From: Nitzschia sp. DOCU1
Lineage: Eukaryota > Bacillariophyta > Bacillariophyceae > Bacillariales > Bacillariaceae
Assembly: GCA_951394045.1 (NCBI GenBank)
Contig: OX595993.1
Coordinates: 2,108,001-2,172,000 of the forward strand
DNA: 64,000 bases
Direction: 5' to 3'
Shown here: piece by piece, positions 10,146-18,580 of the stretch
How the letters are laid out: each line of letters begins with the position of its first letter
Position numbering within the stretch: the stretch's first letter is position 1
Made by a program: the position numbers and the translations under genes
Notes under the pieces: generated by a model
What the model was told of the DNA's origin: nothing
Seen by the model: the letters and a program-made list of their open reading frames with translations, nothing else
Database searches by the model: none

Positions 10146-11000
10146 CTTGTACTGACAGATCTCGTTGGTTTTGAAATGTAGACTCAATTTTGGGGCAATC
10201 GAGATGATCGGCGGTCGGAATAACGGAGAGGTGTTCGGAATTGCCCTTCTTTCATCGAGAAGGGAGGAAAATTGGCACTTCGCTCCACTACAGGGCAATA
10301 GTATTTCCGGTCATTTCTGAACATGCAAGGCTATCTTAAAGATTATGGTTGCGTAGTCAGGCGTCAAAAATAGTTTATTTAGATACTTGTGGATTTTTAC
10401 TCTCTCGGAAACGGACTCTTGGGAACAATGCGCACCAAGGTACGACGTAATGCACTATATAAAACGAACAAGTACACGCCTTTTGACGACTTGAGGACGT
10501 GGTTTCCCAGTGATCCGAGTTTGATGGCCTAGGTATCTGGTCGTGGAAATGTCAGAAGGGCAAACGCTCATGAAAAAACTATGCCCTTGAAACTACCGGT
10601 ACTCGGAAGGCCACCTGATAGTCGGCACAAATACTGCGACAAACACTAAGTGTGAGAGCCCGTTGCAGGCGCTGCTGACCGAGGCTTTTACCTGGCAAGG
10701 TAATAATACAACTTCATAAAACTACCCAATACCGTATCATACAAGGTAAGGCTTCAAGGAAGGCCCGACCGCTGAACTTCCGGCGGCTTCTCCATCCGAG
10801 CACTGTCGGCAGCAAGTTTGTCTCCCTAGTTTGCAAGTGAGCGCAGGTCACTGTTTTCCCCTGGGCCTGACTTGAGGCGCAACTAGAATGAAATCTACGG
10901 TACTACGGGAATAGGCTGGCCAGTCGCAATAAAATGACGAGACTGCTCCTCGTTAATCGAGATCGTGGCAAGAAGCAGTAGAGAAATCGTATGTATCATC
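10146..11000. other. Intergenic region
   Basis: About 850 bases without a supported gene, between the secreted protein (5' end) and the glycosyltransferase (3' end), both on the minus strand. No repeat was recognised. Confidence 0.5.
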
Positions 11001-12491
11001 TTATGAAGTTTGAGTACTACTACTCTCGTTGCCCCCCAGAAGTTTTTCACAATGTTTGGAAAATCGATCCTTGGTCAGTATCATACCCGGGCGTTCGTCA
11101 AACCATTTCAGCTCGATGGCAAGTTCCTCAGCAGTAGTCGGGCAACCCCCTGGGTACTTTTTTGAAAGCTGCTCTAGCCGCAGGAAGGCCAAGTCCCGCG
11201 CGAGACCTCCCTTCCACTTGACCCGGAATCCCCTACTGTTCTTGAATTGGCGATCATGATCTCCAGCCAGGTAGGGATCCAACAGAACACGTCGAACCGG
11301 TGGAAAATCGGAGTGATTATTCCAACAATGGTCTACCAGCAATCCCGTTTCCAAGTCCTCCGCTCGTTCTAAATCCACGCCATGGCCACTTAGAACGGCC
11401 TTTTCATAAGGAAGGATCTCATATCTGGGGCATGCAGAAGAGGTGATGTAATTTGCCACATCTCTCGACAAAAAGTAAAATCCGCCCTGCGCGTAAGGGA
11501 CTTCTTCTGGGTGTGCCACCTCCTCAAAACCTCCGTACACCCTCTGGGCCGGTCGGGAAATTTTGTACTTTCGACTCAGCGTTCTATCAAGCTCATGGAG
11601 TAGTGACCGAGGATACAAAACCGTGTCGGAATCCACTTTGGCAATAAGGTCGATTCCCAGTTCTTTGGCCGGCAGAATAGTTGAGGCATACTTGAACCAC
11701 GTGCTAGTCTTTCCGTCGTTCATATTCTCACGAATATTCAAGTAGACGAAGTCACGATTATAACCTTCTTCCGAAGATCGATCCACCGCATAAGGAAATG
11801 AAGCGTCGTCGATGTAGGTGAGATCAGTTGGAATGGACAAATTGGATTTTTTGTGGTAGTTGCCGGCTACGAAGGTGTAGACGATGACGCACTCTTGCAT
11901 CGTGTTGTCCTTGTGTTCTAAAAGGTCAGCCAGAGAACATAATCGATCGGTCGTTTCGTCGCTCTTGGCCAAGCCGACCTGATTGAGAATCTCATAGTTG
12001 GTGAGATATGTTTTACGAACAAGATTTTGACGCGGTTTGTCCTGTTCACGAGTAGTCGTAAACAGTCCAAGTAATATCCGATTGGGGGGAGGGTTTGTCG
12101 ATGTTAAATTCAGCGGTGGTGGAACCGCCGAGATTTTGCGTTTGATGCTCTCAAAGTCATATTCCGGATGTTGTAGCGAAAGTTCCGCCCGCTGCTGCTC
12201 CCCGTCGATTCGGGTGGCATCAGCAGCAAAGCCAACGACCGAGCCTTCAATATCATATAGAACTGGTCCTTGGAGAGTTAACGAGAATGCGATAGACAAC
12301 AAAGCTAATGCCCCCACCAGGAGCTGATAGGCTTGTCGACGCATTGGATGACAAAAAATCGTCGCGATGAGTTGCAATTTCTCTTGTACGTCCATGCTTA
12401 TCATGGATGCAATTGTCGAATTATGAATTGAATTGAAAGGGACGTGTTTGCTGCCCTCTTGGTCTTGGGCCGACATAAATCCGAAGGACAT
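11001..12491 (-). CDS. Type II membrane glycosyltransferase, GT31-like
   Basis: A 496-residue protein with a short cytoplasmic tail, one hydrophobic segment (about residues 54-74) and a long luminal domain: the Golgi/ER glycosyltransferase layout. The luminal domain has a GLFTTTREQDKPRQNLVRKTYL start, a STWFKYASTILP stretch and the KVDSDT sequence (DxD at 287-289) expected to bind the metal-nucleotide-sugar. GGFYFLSRDVANYI and RAEDLETG follow, as in beta-1,3-hexosyltransferases of family GT31. Several NxS/T sites are present. It would transfer a hexose, perhaps galactose, to a glycan in the secretory pathway; donor and acceptor cannot be deduced. ATG at 12491; single exon. The tyrosine-recombinase array starts about 280 bp beyond its 5' end. 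Confidence 0.75.
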   Translation of the reverse strand: MSFGFMSAQDQEGSKHVPFNSIHNSTIASMISMDVQEKLQLIATIFCHPMRRQAYQLLVGALALLSIAFSLTLQGPVLYDIEGSVVGFAADATRIDGEQQRAELSLQHPEYDFESIKRKISAVPPPLNLTSTNPPPNRILLGLFTTTREQDKPRQNLVRKTYLTNYEILNQVGLAKSDETTDRLCSLADLLEHKDNTMQECVIVYTFVAGNYHKKSNLSIPTDLTYIDDASFPYAVDRSSEEGYNRDFVYLNIRENMNDGKTSTWFKYASTILPAKELGIDLIAKVDSDTVLYPRSLLHELDRTLSRKYKISRPAQRVYGGFEEVAHPEEVPYAQGGFYFLSRDVANYITSSACPRYEILPYEKAVLSGHGVDLERAEDLETGLLVDHCWNNHSDFPPVRRVLLDPYLAGDHDRQFKNSRGFRVKWKGGLARDLAFLRLEQLSKKYPGGCPTTAEELAIELKWFDERPGMILTKDRFSKHCEKLLGGNESSSTQTS

Positions 12492-12771
12492 TGGCAGCAG
12501 CGTTTTGTGTCGGTGCGAGTGGTGCGTAGAATGACTGACGCGTGGCGAGGCACTGATTGCGAGAAAGCCACTCTTGTTAATTGAATGAAGAAAGTAGAAC
12601 TTCTCCCTTCAACTTCGCCGATGGAGCATTTGGTTAGAAGGCATATTTTATTTTGTCCTCTGCGACAATCGGCCATTTCGTTGGGTTCTCCTTTGATCCT
12701 TTTGTTGTAAGGCGTGTGAGATTAACTACTGAATCCTGCCTTGAATGCGGCAGAACATTGCGAACAAATTG

Positions 12772-12958
12772 CTACGTAAGGCCCAAAATTCCACCCATGT
12801 GGTATTTTTTGTACCAAAATTCCATTTCCCCGTATGTAGAACTACCGATACCGTCATTGGAGTTTGTGGATTTCTCATGGTGTTGACGTGGCGAATCCAC
12901 TGCGGAGTGGACAGGAATCGTGGAATTTAGGGGCCAAAAATTCCACAATACGATCGGC
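12772..12958 (+). repeat. Left direct repeat, copy 1 (187 bp)
   Basis: Matches 15626-15812 at a constant offset of 2854 with 7 mismatches and no gaps (about 96% identity). It starts near GTAAGGCCCAAAATTCCAC and ends near CCAAAAATTCCACAATACG, so its two ends are also roughly inverted relative to each other. The string CCAAAATTCCA occurs near the start, in the middle and (as CCAAAAATTCCA) at the end, as expected for repeated protein-binding sites. Confidence 0.9.
12917..12949. other. Candidate recombinase crossover site, copy 1 (12-9-12 inverted repeat)
   Basis: Left arm ATCGTGGAATTT (12917-12928), spacer AGGGGCCAA (12929-12937), right arm AAATTCCACAAT (12938-12949). The arms are inverted complements at 11 of 12 positions. 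Length, arm size and spacer size resemble loxP (13-8-13) and FRT core sites. That it is the recombinase target is inference from geometry and position. Confidence 0.5.
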
Positions 12959-13038
12959 GCTATTTTCACACAACAATGCTGGTTGCTGCCACAACAACAA
13001 ATACAACTTCATTCCAAACCTGCTGAAACAAAACAACA

Positions 13039-13530
13039 ATGGCAAACATTAATACACCTGGCCCATGCGCCAATCCAGGGTGTCTGCTTGGTGGTATTGC
13101 ACCAAGCACCCATAAATGTCCGGATTGTGGCAAGAATATTCATGCCCCCTGTGGTGATGAGACCCCGAACAGCATTCACTTCGTGTTGTGCCCTGTCTGT
13201 AAGGCAAAAAGAATAGCTGGCACCGGACAGCAGGGCGAAAGAGAAGTCACTGCCAATCAGCAGCAGCATGCTGAGCAAGCGGTAGTAGTACCACCACAGC
13301 AGAATCCTCGTCCTGCTGCTCGTGCTGGTGCTGCTGCAAGAAGCAAACCCCCGAAGCGGTCCCTTCCACCACCCAGTGACTGCTACAATGGTACAAGCAT
13401 GGCAACTCGGCTGTCCCAGCCAAGTTGTATACTTGCTTACCATGACTACCTAGCAGAATTTATGTCATTCCGGGATGGGAAAAGTATGTGTCGCCATATC
13501 CTTTCCCAAACTCTGAGCTACAGAAAGTGA
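13039..13530 (+). CDS. Cysteine-rich zinc-binding ORF1 of the recombinase element
   Basis: 163 codons from an ATG just inside the left repeat. The first 60 residues contain CANPGC, HKCPDCGKNIHAPC, a further His and CPVC, a treble of Cys/His pairs that would bind two zinc ions in a RING- or PHD-like domain. A Gln/Ala/Pro/Arg-rich linker with a basic patch (RSKPPKR) follows, then ILAYHDYLAEF, which resembles the start of the SAM-like N-terminal DNA-binding part of tyrosine recombinases. The frame ends at 13530, overlapping the recombinase frame by about 43 nt. I think ORF1 and the recombinase are one protein joined by a frameshift or a very short intron, or that one base was gained or lost. Confidence 0.65.
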   Translation: MANINTPGPCANPGCLLGGIAPSTHKCPDCGKNIHAPCGDETPNSIHFVLCPVCKAKRIAGTGQQGEREVTANQQQHAEQAVVVPPQQNPRPAARAGAAARSKPPKRSLPPPSDCYNGTSMATRLSQPSCILAYHDYLAEFMSFRDGKSMCRHILSQTLSYRK

Positions 13531-15320
13531 CTCCGAAGGAGGTGGCAAGCTTTTTGGCCATGAAAGCATATGGAAAGCCCGATCCAACAGAAGCTGACAA
13601 TCCAACAGTTGGACGGTCGAATTCTATTTTATACTACAAAAAAGCCATATCCTTTTTCATGCCCAACCGGCTAATGGCATGGAACTTTGCAGTGGGTTGG
13701 GGAAATCCTACAAGATCCAACGAGGTGAATGAGCTAATAAAGGCTGTTATGAAGAAAGAAGCTGCTGGATTTGGGAAAGCATCGCAAGCACGGCGGGATT
13801 TCGACAAGGATGAATTTGACCAAGTGATGAATTATTTGGGAAGGCAATCGGCTGTTGATTTAAAGCTAGGTGTTCCATGCCTCTTCAAATTTTCTTATCA
13901 CTTTATTGCACGCTTGGATGATGCGTGCAAACTGAGGAAGGCCATGCTTCGTCAAAATGTCCGGGTGCCTGATTCCCTGGTGGCCAAACTACAGTGGTCC
14001 AAAAATGTAAACACTGAAAAGCCATGCCCGTGGCAGATCATTTTTGGTTGCAAAGATGCAAGCTACTGCCTTTTGTTGGCGTTAGCGTTGCATTTAGAGA
14101 CGACTATTGCACAACATGGTGGCAACAAGGAGTTTATTTTCCATTTCGGAAAATCGACTCCAGAACAAGCAAACTCATTCGTCAGCTCTTCCCTAAGGAA
14201 GATATTGAATACAGAGTTCATTGAACTGATGGATTCTGCTGATGGGAAGCTTGGGACGCATTCCAATCGGAAGTATGGAGCTACGGCAGCACGTCGCAGA
14301 GGTGGCACACCGGCAAATGTTGATTTTCGCGCACGTTGGGGACAGAATAAACGCAAACAAGATCGCTATACCAATGCTGATTTGCCATGGCCGGACGGTG
14401 ACATTGCTGCAAGGCTATGCGTTGGAGGCCCCATTCGGTATGCAGTGAAGGCAGGTAGTGGGATTACAACGGATTGGATAATTGCCAATGTGGTGCCGAA
14501 CATAGCTGCTGATGGGTTTCATCGGGAGGTTGCCAGAGTGCTTGGCACAGCACTTCTTTGGGCTGCCTTTGAAGAGTCTATGGCGGAGATGATCCCCCTT
14601 GGGATCCTACAACGAATTCATTCTGCATACGAAGCCAACAAACTTGTACTTCAAGGAAACCTTCATGATAATGAGAATCCAGTCTCAAGGATTCTACTGG
14701 ATGTTTATGAGACAGAGGGTGTTCTACAGGTGATGGATTTGGATGGGGGAGATGGTGGTACAAACAATACCGATCAACCAATGCGAAACATTGAGGATCA
14801 ACGAGGGGAGCTACGAAAACTGCGATGTGAGGTGCATGAAATTAAGGTCTATCTTGCCGCCTTGAAAGCACAGCAAGATCAAACAAAGTCTGAATGGACT
14901 GCAAACTTCAACAAAGTGTTGCGCCATCTGAATAGAATCGAAAGCCAGCCAGGCCGGCGCGTCAGAGTGGCAGGTGACAATGGTGAAGCCGTTCATGAAG
15001 ACCACCAACTGCCAGAGAATAATGCGAGGCTAAGTCGCTGTCCAAAAACGTTGCATTTACTGTGGGACGAATGGACGAATGGGTTGGGCGGAAACAAGGC
15101 GGCAAGATCTTTCACTGCTAGGGAACGAGGGCGAGTTAGGTATGTATTTAGCAAACGAAAGGTATTTTGGGACCAAGTCAGCCTGATGGTCCGAAGCGGG
15201 GAGTTGGCGACCGTTGCCATTGACAAAATTTATGATGTGTATGGTGGAGATACATGTGTCACGAAGATATTGCGTCAAATGCAGAAGGATAAAGCCACTG
15301 GAGGGCATCCATCACTGTGA
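13488..15320 (+). CDS. Tyrosine recombinase-like protein
   Basis: About 610 residues in frame 3. The catalytic constellation of tyrosine recombinases can be traced: an Arg in the FIARLDDACKLR segment (box I), the WSKNV/PWQIIFG beta region with a possible catalytic Lys, THSNR giving HxxR (box II), then RARW with the W/H position, and DRYTNADLPWPD with the candidate nucleophilic Tyr. The sequence around HSNRKYGATAARR and LPWPDGDIAARLCVGG resembles a family of large algal recombinase-like proteins. A predicted coiled coil (RGELRKLRCEVHEIKVYLAALKAQQDQ) and a basic C-terminal domain follow. There is no ATG at the start of this frame (13488 is GTG); it probably continues the protein begun by ORF1. 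Apparently intact downstream. Confidence 0.65.
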   Translation: MSPYPFPNSELQKVTPKEVASFLAMKAYGKPDPTEADNPTVGRSNSILYYKKAISFFMPNRLMAWNFAVGWGNPTRSNEVNELIKAVMKKEAAGFGKASQARRDFDKDEFDQVMNYLGRQSAVDLKLGVPCLFKFSYHFIARLDDACKLRKAMLRQNVRVPDSLVAKLQWSKNVNTEKPCPWQIIFGCKDASYCLLLALALHLETTIAQHGGNKEFIFHFGKSTPEQANSFVSSSLRKILNTEFIELMDSADGKLGTHSNRKYGATAARRRGGTPANVDFRARWGQNKRKQDRYTNADLPWPDGDIAARLCVGGPIRYAVKAGSGITTDWIIANVVPNIAADGFHREVARVLGTALLWAAFEESMAEMIPLGILQRIHSAYEANKLVLQGNLHDNENPVSRILLDVYETEGVLQVMDLDGGDGGTNNTDQPMRNIEDQRGELRKLRCEVHEIKVYLAALKAQQDQTKSEWTANFNKVLRHLNRIESQPGRRVRVAGDNGEAVHEDHQLPENNARLSRCPKTLHLLWDEWTNGLGGNKAARSFTARERGRVRYVFSKRKVFWDQVSLMVRSGELATVAIDKIYDVYGGDTCVTKILRQMQKDKATGGHPSL

Positions 15321-15625
15321 ATAGTATCAATGGTGACTGTATGAGTATAGTGATTTATGTTTTGAAATGAGATAGTCTCCTCTTCCAATATAGTGTAGCA
15401 GTAGCTACTGGCTCGCCGTCGTCGTCGCTGGACTTTGACTCAAAGGAATACATGCGCGCTCTTCGCACGAGAGTTCAAGTGATGCGAACACTGTACACGG
15501 GATTGTGTGTGGAATTTTGTGTGGAGTATTTTGAGACTATTTTCACGATACGGTGAAGATATGTTCAGAGAGCTGTGACGAGATCTTCGACAAAACCGAT
15601 CAGACGAAAGGTACTACGGGTATTA
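15321..15625. other. Spacer after the recombinase gene, including the 57-bp right repeat
   Basis: About 300 bases between the recombinase stop and the second left repeat. Apart from the right repeat at 15494-15550 no feature is seen; presumably the 3' untranslated region. Confidence 0.5.
15494..15550 (+). repeat. Right repeat, copy 1 (57 bp)
   Basis: Matches 16825-16881 at 55 of 57 positions. It contains GTGGAATTTTGTGTGGAG, whose GTGGAATTT equals an arm of the candidate crossover site in the left repeat. Weaker similarity extends upstream (GATGCGAAC in both copies). Confidence 0.85.
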
Positions 15626-15812
15626 CTATGTAAGGCCCAAAATTCCACCCATGTGGTATTTTTTGTACCAAAATTCCATTTCCCCGTATGTAGAAATACC
15701 GATACCATCATTGGAGTTTGTGGATTTCTCATGGTGTTGACGTGGCGAATCCACTGCGGAGTGGACAGAAATTGTGGAGTTTAGGGGCCAAAAATTCCAC
15801 AATACGATCCGC
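15626..15812 (+). repeat. Left direct repeat, copy 2 (187 bp)
   Basis: Second copy of the 12772-12958 repeat, with 7 substitutions and no indels. The lower similarity of the following sequence to ORF1 implies that this copy heads an older or faster-decaying unit, or that the repeats are homogenised by recombination. Confidence 0.9.
15771..15803. other. Candidate recombinase crossover site, copy 2
   Basis: Left arm ATTGTGGAGTTT, spacer AGGGGCCAA, right arm AAATTCCACAAT. The arms agree at 11 of 12 positions, but the mismatch is at a different place from copy 1, while the spacer is identical in both. Conservation of the spacer is what strand exchange between two sites would require. Confidence 0.5.
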
Positions 15813-16250
15813 AATACCAAATTCTGCTCTCGCACACGTGTGTTTGAGAATGACAAAACGCAACAACAAACTATGACAACACACCAATGCATCTGGCCCA
15901 TATGCCAATCCGGACTGCAAACCTGGGGACTTACACAGCAAAGCGAATGCACCCATCGGCATGATTTGATTGTATGCCTTGCAAGTCAACAGGTTTTGGG
16001 TTTGCACCGAACGAGTTGCTGGAAGGCGCCCCCGTCCCAAACGAGTGCTTTGGGCTGAACAATTGCAGCAACAATCAACCCGCTGCCGCTGGGAGAAACG
16101 ATGACGACGATGATTCATCTGACGATGACAATGGTCCCACAAATGGAGAAGACCCCCCAAACCACAGATGGATCAAGAACAAATTGCCAACAATGGGCAG
16201 TCAGCTGAGTGCCTTGGCCGGTATGTCTGTGGTATGACTGCGGTGGTGCC
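15813..16250 (+). pseudogene. Degenerate relative of the cysteine-rich ORF1
   Basis: Just after the second left repeat, one frame (about 15888-15970) reads NASGPYANPDCKPGD, clearly related to NTPGPCANPGCLLGG of ORF1, and soon meets stops. Further on, a neighbouring frame is Asp/Ser-rich (DDDDSSDDDNG). It has lost several cysteines and any continuous frame, and no recombinase part follows. It marks unit 2 as an internally deleted copy. Confidence 0.55.
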
Positions 16251-16824
16251 AATGATTGTTGCGACCCAAAGACAAACACAAAAAGGAAGATGACAAGAAG
16301 AAACGTGCAATATTTATTTGAGCATGCCAAGCCCCATCAACGAAACCACGGCCCAAGCAGCCATAAATATTGCTGGTAATGTGGCTGCAACAAGGGGTAT
16401 ACTGCTGGCATCCAATAAGAAAGACAACGAACGGTTGACAGCTAGAAAGAAAAAGAAATTGTAGACTTTGCAAACTAATAGTAGAATCTATCACACTCCT
16501 AGGTACTAAAATTTAGAGTTAAAGCGGCGCTCTAGCAGCAGAGACTTGATGGAATAGAGTTCTTCTTTCATTGTTGGCTGCTCTCGTGCCGCCCATTCAA
16601 TTTTATCAGGAGCAAGGATGTACAACAAAGTACTTTACTGCCGTGTACAGAATAAAGTGAACAGTACTACACCTGTCAGAAATAGCTACTGTAGCTAGCT
16701 AGAGAACGGTATGGTGTCGGCCATCCAGTCGATCAACACGCAATTTTGCACCGACTCCTCGCTTTTAGGTAGTGGTAACGTCGTTCGACTGATGCGAACC
16801 CTTCCGACATAGACGATCGTTGGT
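16251..16824. other. Remainder of degenerate unit 2
   Basis: About 570 bases between the ORF1 relic and the right repeat. One plus frame (about 16313-16462) is open and reads MPSPINETTAQAAINIAGNVAATRG before a stop, which could be a coding relic, but I cannot link it to a family. Otherwise nothing is seen. Confidence 0.35.
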
Positions 16825-16881
16825 TACACGGGATTGTGTGTGGAATTTTGTGTGGAGTATTTTGAGTCTATTTTCATGATA
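16825..16881 (+). repeat. Right repeat, copy 2 (57 bp)
   Basis: Second copy of the 15494-15550 repeat, placed at the far end of unit 2, with two substitutions. It defines the right limit of the array as far as repeat similarity shows. Confidence 0.85.
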
Positions 16882-17304
16882 TCCGATACAAGATCCCACC
16901 AAGGGGCGGCTATGTTGTCCTCGAGCTTTGCCTGTCTTTCTAGCAATGTAGAGCGAACTAAATCGGCAATCATCGCAAGAGCTTGGAAGCTGACTTGTTG
17001 TAGCATATCGTACTATTGTGATGACAGACAGTACATCTACCCAATGTTGGGTGAGAGCATGGAGTCGTCGACCTCATACATCTACTCTACGCACGACAGC
17101 CATGCGTTGAAGGATGCAACACAGTCGATTTGGTCAATTGAGCGCCCCGCCCGCGGCGCGCCCCGACAGACCAAACAATAGAGCCATGAATTGGGGGGAC
17201 GACGGGCGCGCGTGAGACTTCCCCCCCATCGGGTAACTTGCCACGCTGACGGATGGGAGCATGACAAATACTATGGAGGTCGAGGTCGATTCGGCGCGTA
17301 GTGC
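16882..17304. other. Intergenic region
   Basis: About 420 bases with no supported gene. A GC-rich patch rich in CGCG and homopolymer runs lies at about 17140-17230. Confidence 0.45.
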
Positions 17305-17305
17305 T

Positions 17306-17415
17306 TGGAATTTAGCATAAGTACTCCGCTTAAGGCTACGAATTTAGCCAAAGCATTCCACTTAAGGCTACGAATTTAGCCAAAGTATTCTCTTAAGGCT
17401 ACGAATTTAGCTTCA
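17306..17415 (+). repeat. Short tandem repeat, 31-32 bp unit, about 3.5 copies
   Basis: The unit CTTAAGGCTACGAATTTAGC plus about 12 more bases (CAAAG[CT]ATTC..) starts at 17329, 17361 and 17392. A degenerate copy (GGAATTTAGCATAAGTACTC) precedes it and the last copy is cut short. Confidence 0.85.
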
Positions 17416-17479
17416 CCCGCGCATCGCGTTGCTTCCGAACCACGCACAATAACACAACCATAGCCAAAAACAGTGACGA

Positions 17480-17765
17480 ACGCGGCTGTTCCGAAATCGC
17501 GTGGTTGCACAATAGTGTGTTACGAAACTGCGTGTTGTGAAATCTCGGGAAATCACCGGGAGTTACGAAAGCGCGTCTTGCGAAATCGCGTTGTGGTGCG
17601 AAATGGCTTCTTATGAAATCTTGTTTTACGAAATTGCGTCTTGTGAAGTCTTAGGAAATCGCGTAGTGTTACGAAAGCGAGTGGTGCGAAATCGCGTCTT
17701 ATGAAATATTGTGTTCCAAAAAGGGTGCATTGCGAAATCTAGTGTGACGAAAGCGCGTGCTCTAC
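17480..17765 (+). repeat. Degenerate array of CGAAATCGCGT-like units
   Basis: At least a dozen variants of (T)TACGAAA[TG]CGCGT occur here with a spacing of roughly 13-25 bases, separated by short TTG/CTT/GTG fillers. The spacing is irregular and the units differ, so it is neither a CRISPR array nor a clean microsatellite. It may be an old minisatellite or a cluster of binding sites. Confidence 0.7.
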
Positions 17766-17769
17766 TAGC

Positions 17770-18580
17770 TACCGATAGTACTTGCGTCGTCTACTGGGGC
17801 CGTGAAGTAGCGTAATGTTAATGATAATGCTCTTGCTAGCACTGGCGTCGTTGATGCCGACCCCCCGCCGCCGCTATCATAGTCATAAAGTAAAATAACA
17901 AGACAGAGCAAGAACATTACTAGCAGTGATGTGGCTGGCATCGCTATTGCTCTCGCAGATCTAGCTAGCTAGAGTAGTGGTGTTATTTGTTGAGTGAATG
18001 TAGTCGAGGAGCATGCAGCTTACAGATCTTTCAGAGAGATCCAAGGGGATCCTCGTAGCTGTCTCGGCAAGAAGAGTAGCAAGGATCTTGGTTTACCAGA
18101 AAGCCATGCCGCACTTTGCGCGGAATCGAGCTAATCAAAATCTCATCCGTCAGTGTGGAAAATTTGCCCCCCCATCTAACTCTCGTCATTTCAATCAACT
18201 TACTTCTCGTCGCGGTGCCATCGCGTGTTTCGCATGGGGTCGTCGTCAGCAGAAGCAGAACAAGAACACAATATGCCAAGCAAGCTCTGCGAACGGTCAC
18301 ATCATTGTCTATTCCTACTCCAAGAGATTTGACTTTGCGGTCGATTGTCCTTGCTATTTGAATTTCCAAGGCCTTGATTAGCGTGAGTAAACTTCTAGCG
18401 TTAGCGTTGGCGGGAAAGAGGGGCTCGGGTGAAACGTGCCAAACGTCGGGATAGAACGGCGTAGATGTGGCGCCTGCCATCAACCTGGCACTGGTGAGGT
18501 TAGGCATTGCAAGAGTCAGATTTTTGGAGAGCAGAGAAGCGATCTTAGTTGATGTTATCCTAGCAAAAGTAAATCCATCC
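17770..18580. other. Intergenic region upstream of the BSD gene
   Basis: About 800 bases with no firmly supported gene. Imperfect inverted similarity between about 17828-17850 and 17905-17935 (GCTCTTGCTAGCA versus AGCAAGAACATTACTAGCAGT) could form a weak hairpin. A 187-codon minus frame (18594-18031) is discussed under rejected items. Confidence 0.4.

Larger units (their letters stand above)
12772..16881 (+). mobile_element. Tandem array of a tyrosine-recombinase element (one full unit, one degenerate unit)
   Basis: Unit 1 (12772-15550) consists of a 187-bp left repeat, a cysteine-rich ORF, a tyrosine-recombinase-like ORF and a 57-bp right repeat. Unit 2 (15626-16881) begins with a 96%-identical copy of the left repeat, continues with a decayed relative of the cysteine-rich ORF and ends with a copy of the right repeat, lacking the recombinase. 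Copies in head-to-tail order, with repeats located at corresponding ends, suggest insertion of one element beside another by site-specific recombination, or unequal exchange. No reverse transcriptase, protease or DDE enzyme is present, which separates it from DIRS/Ngaro retroelements. The closest known class is Crypton-like DNA elements. Outer boundaries are the limits of repeat similarity, not proven ends. Confidence 0.65.

Noticed and set aside
12772..15812. Interpretation of the 187-bp repeats as LTRs of a retrotransposon
   Set aside because: No TG..CA ends, no primer-binding site or polypurine tract, and no gag/RT between them; the repeats occur at the left of each unit.
17480..17765. Possible CRISPR array
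   Set aside because: Units are degenerate, irregularly spaced, without unique spacers of constant length, in a eukaryotic context with no cas genes.
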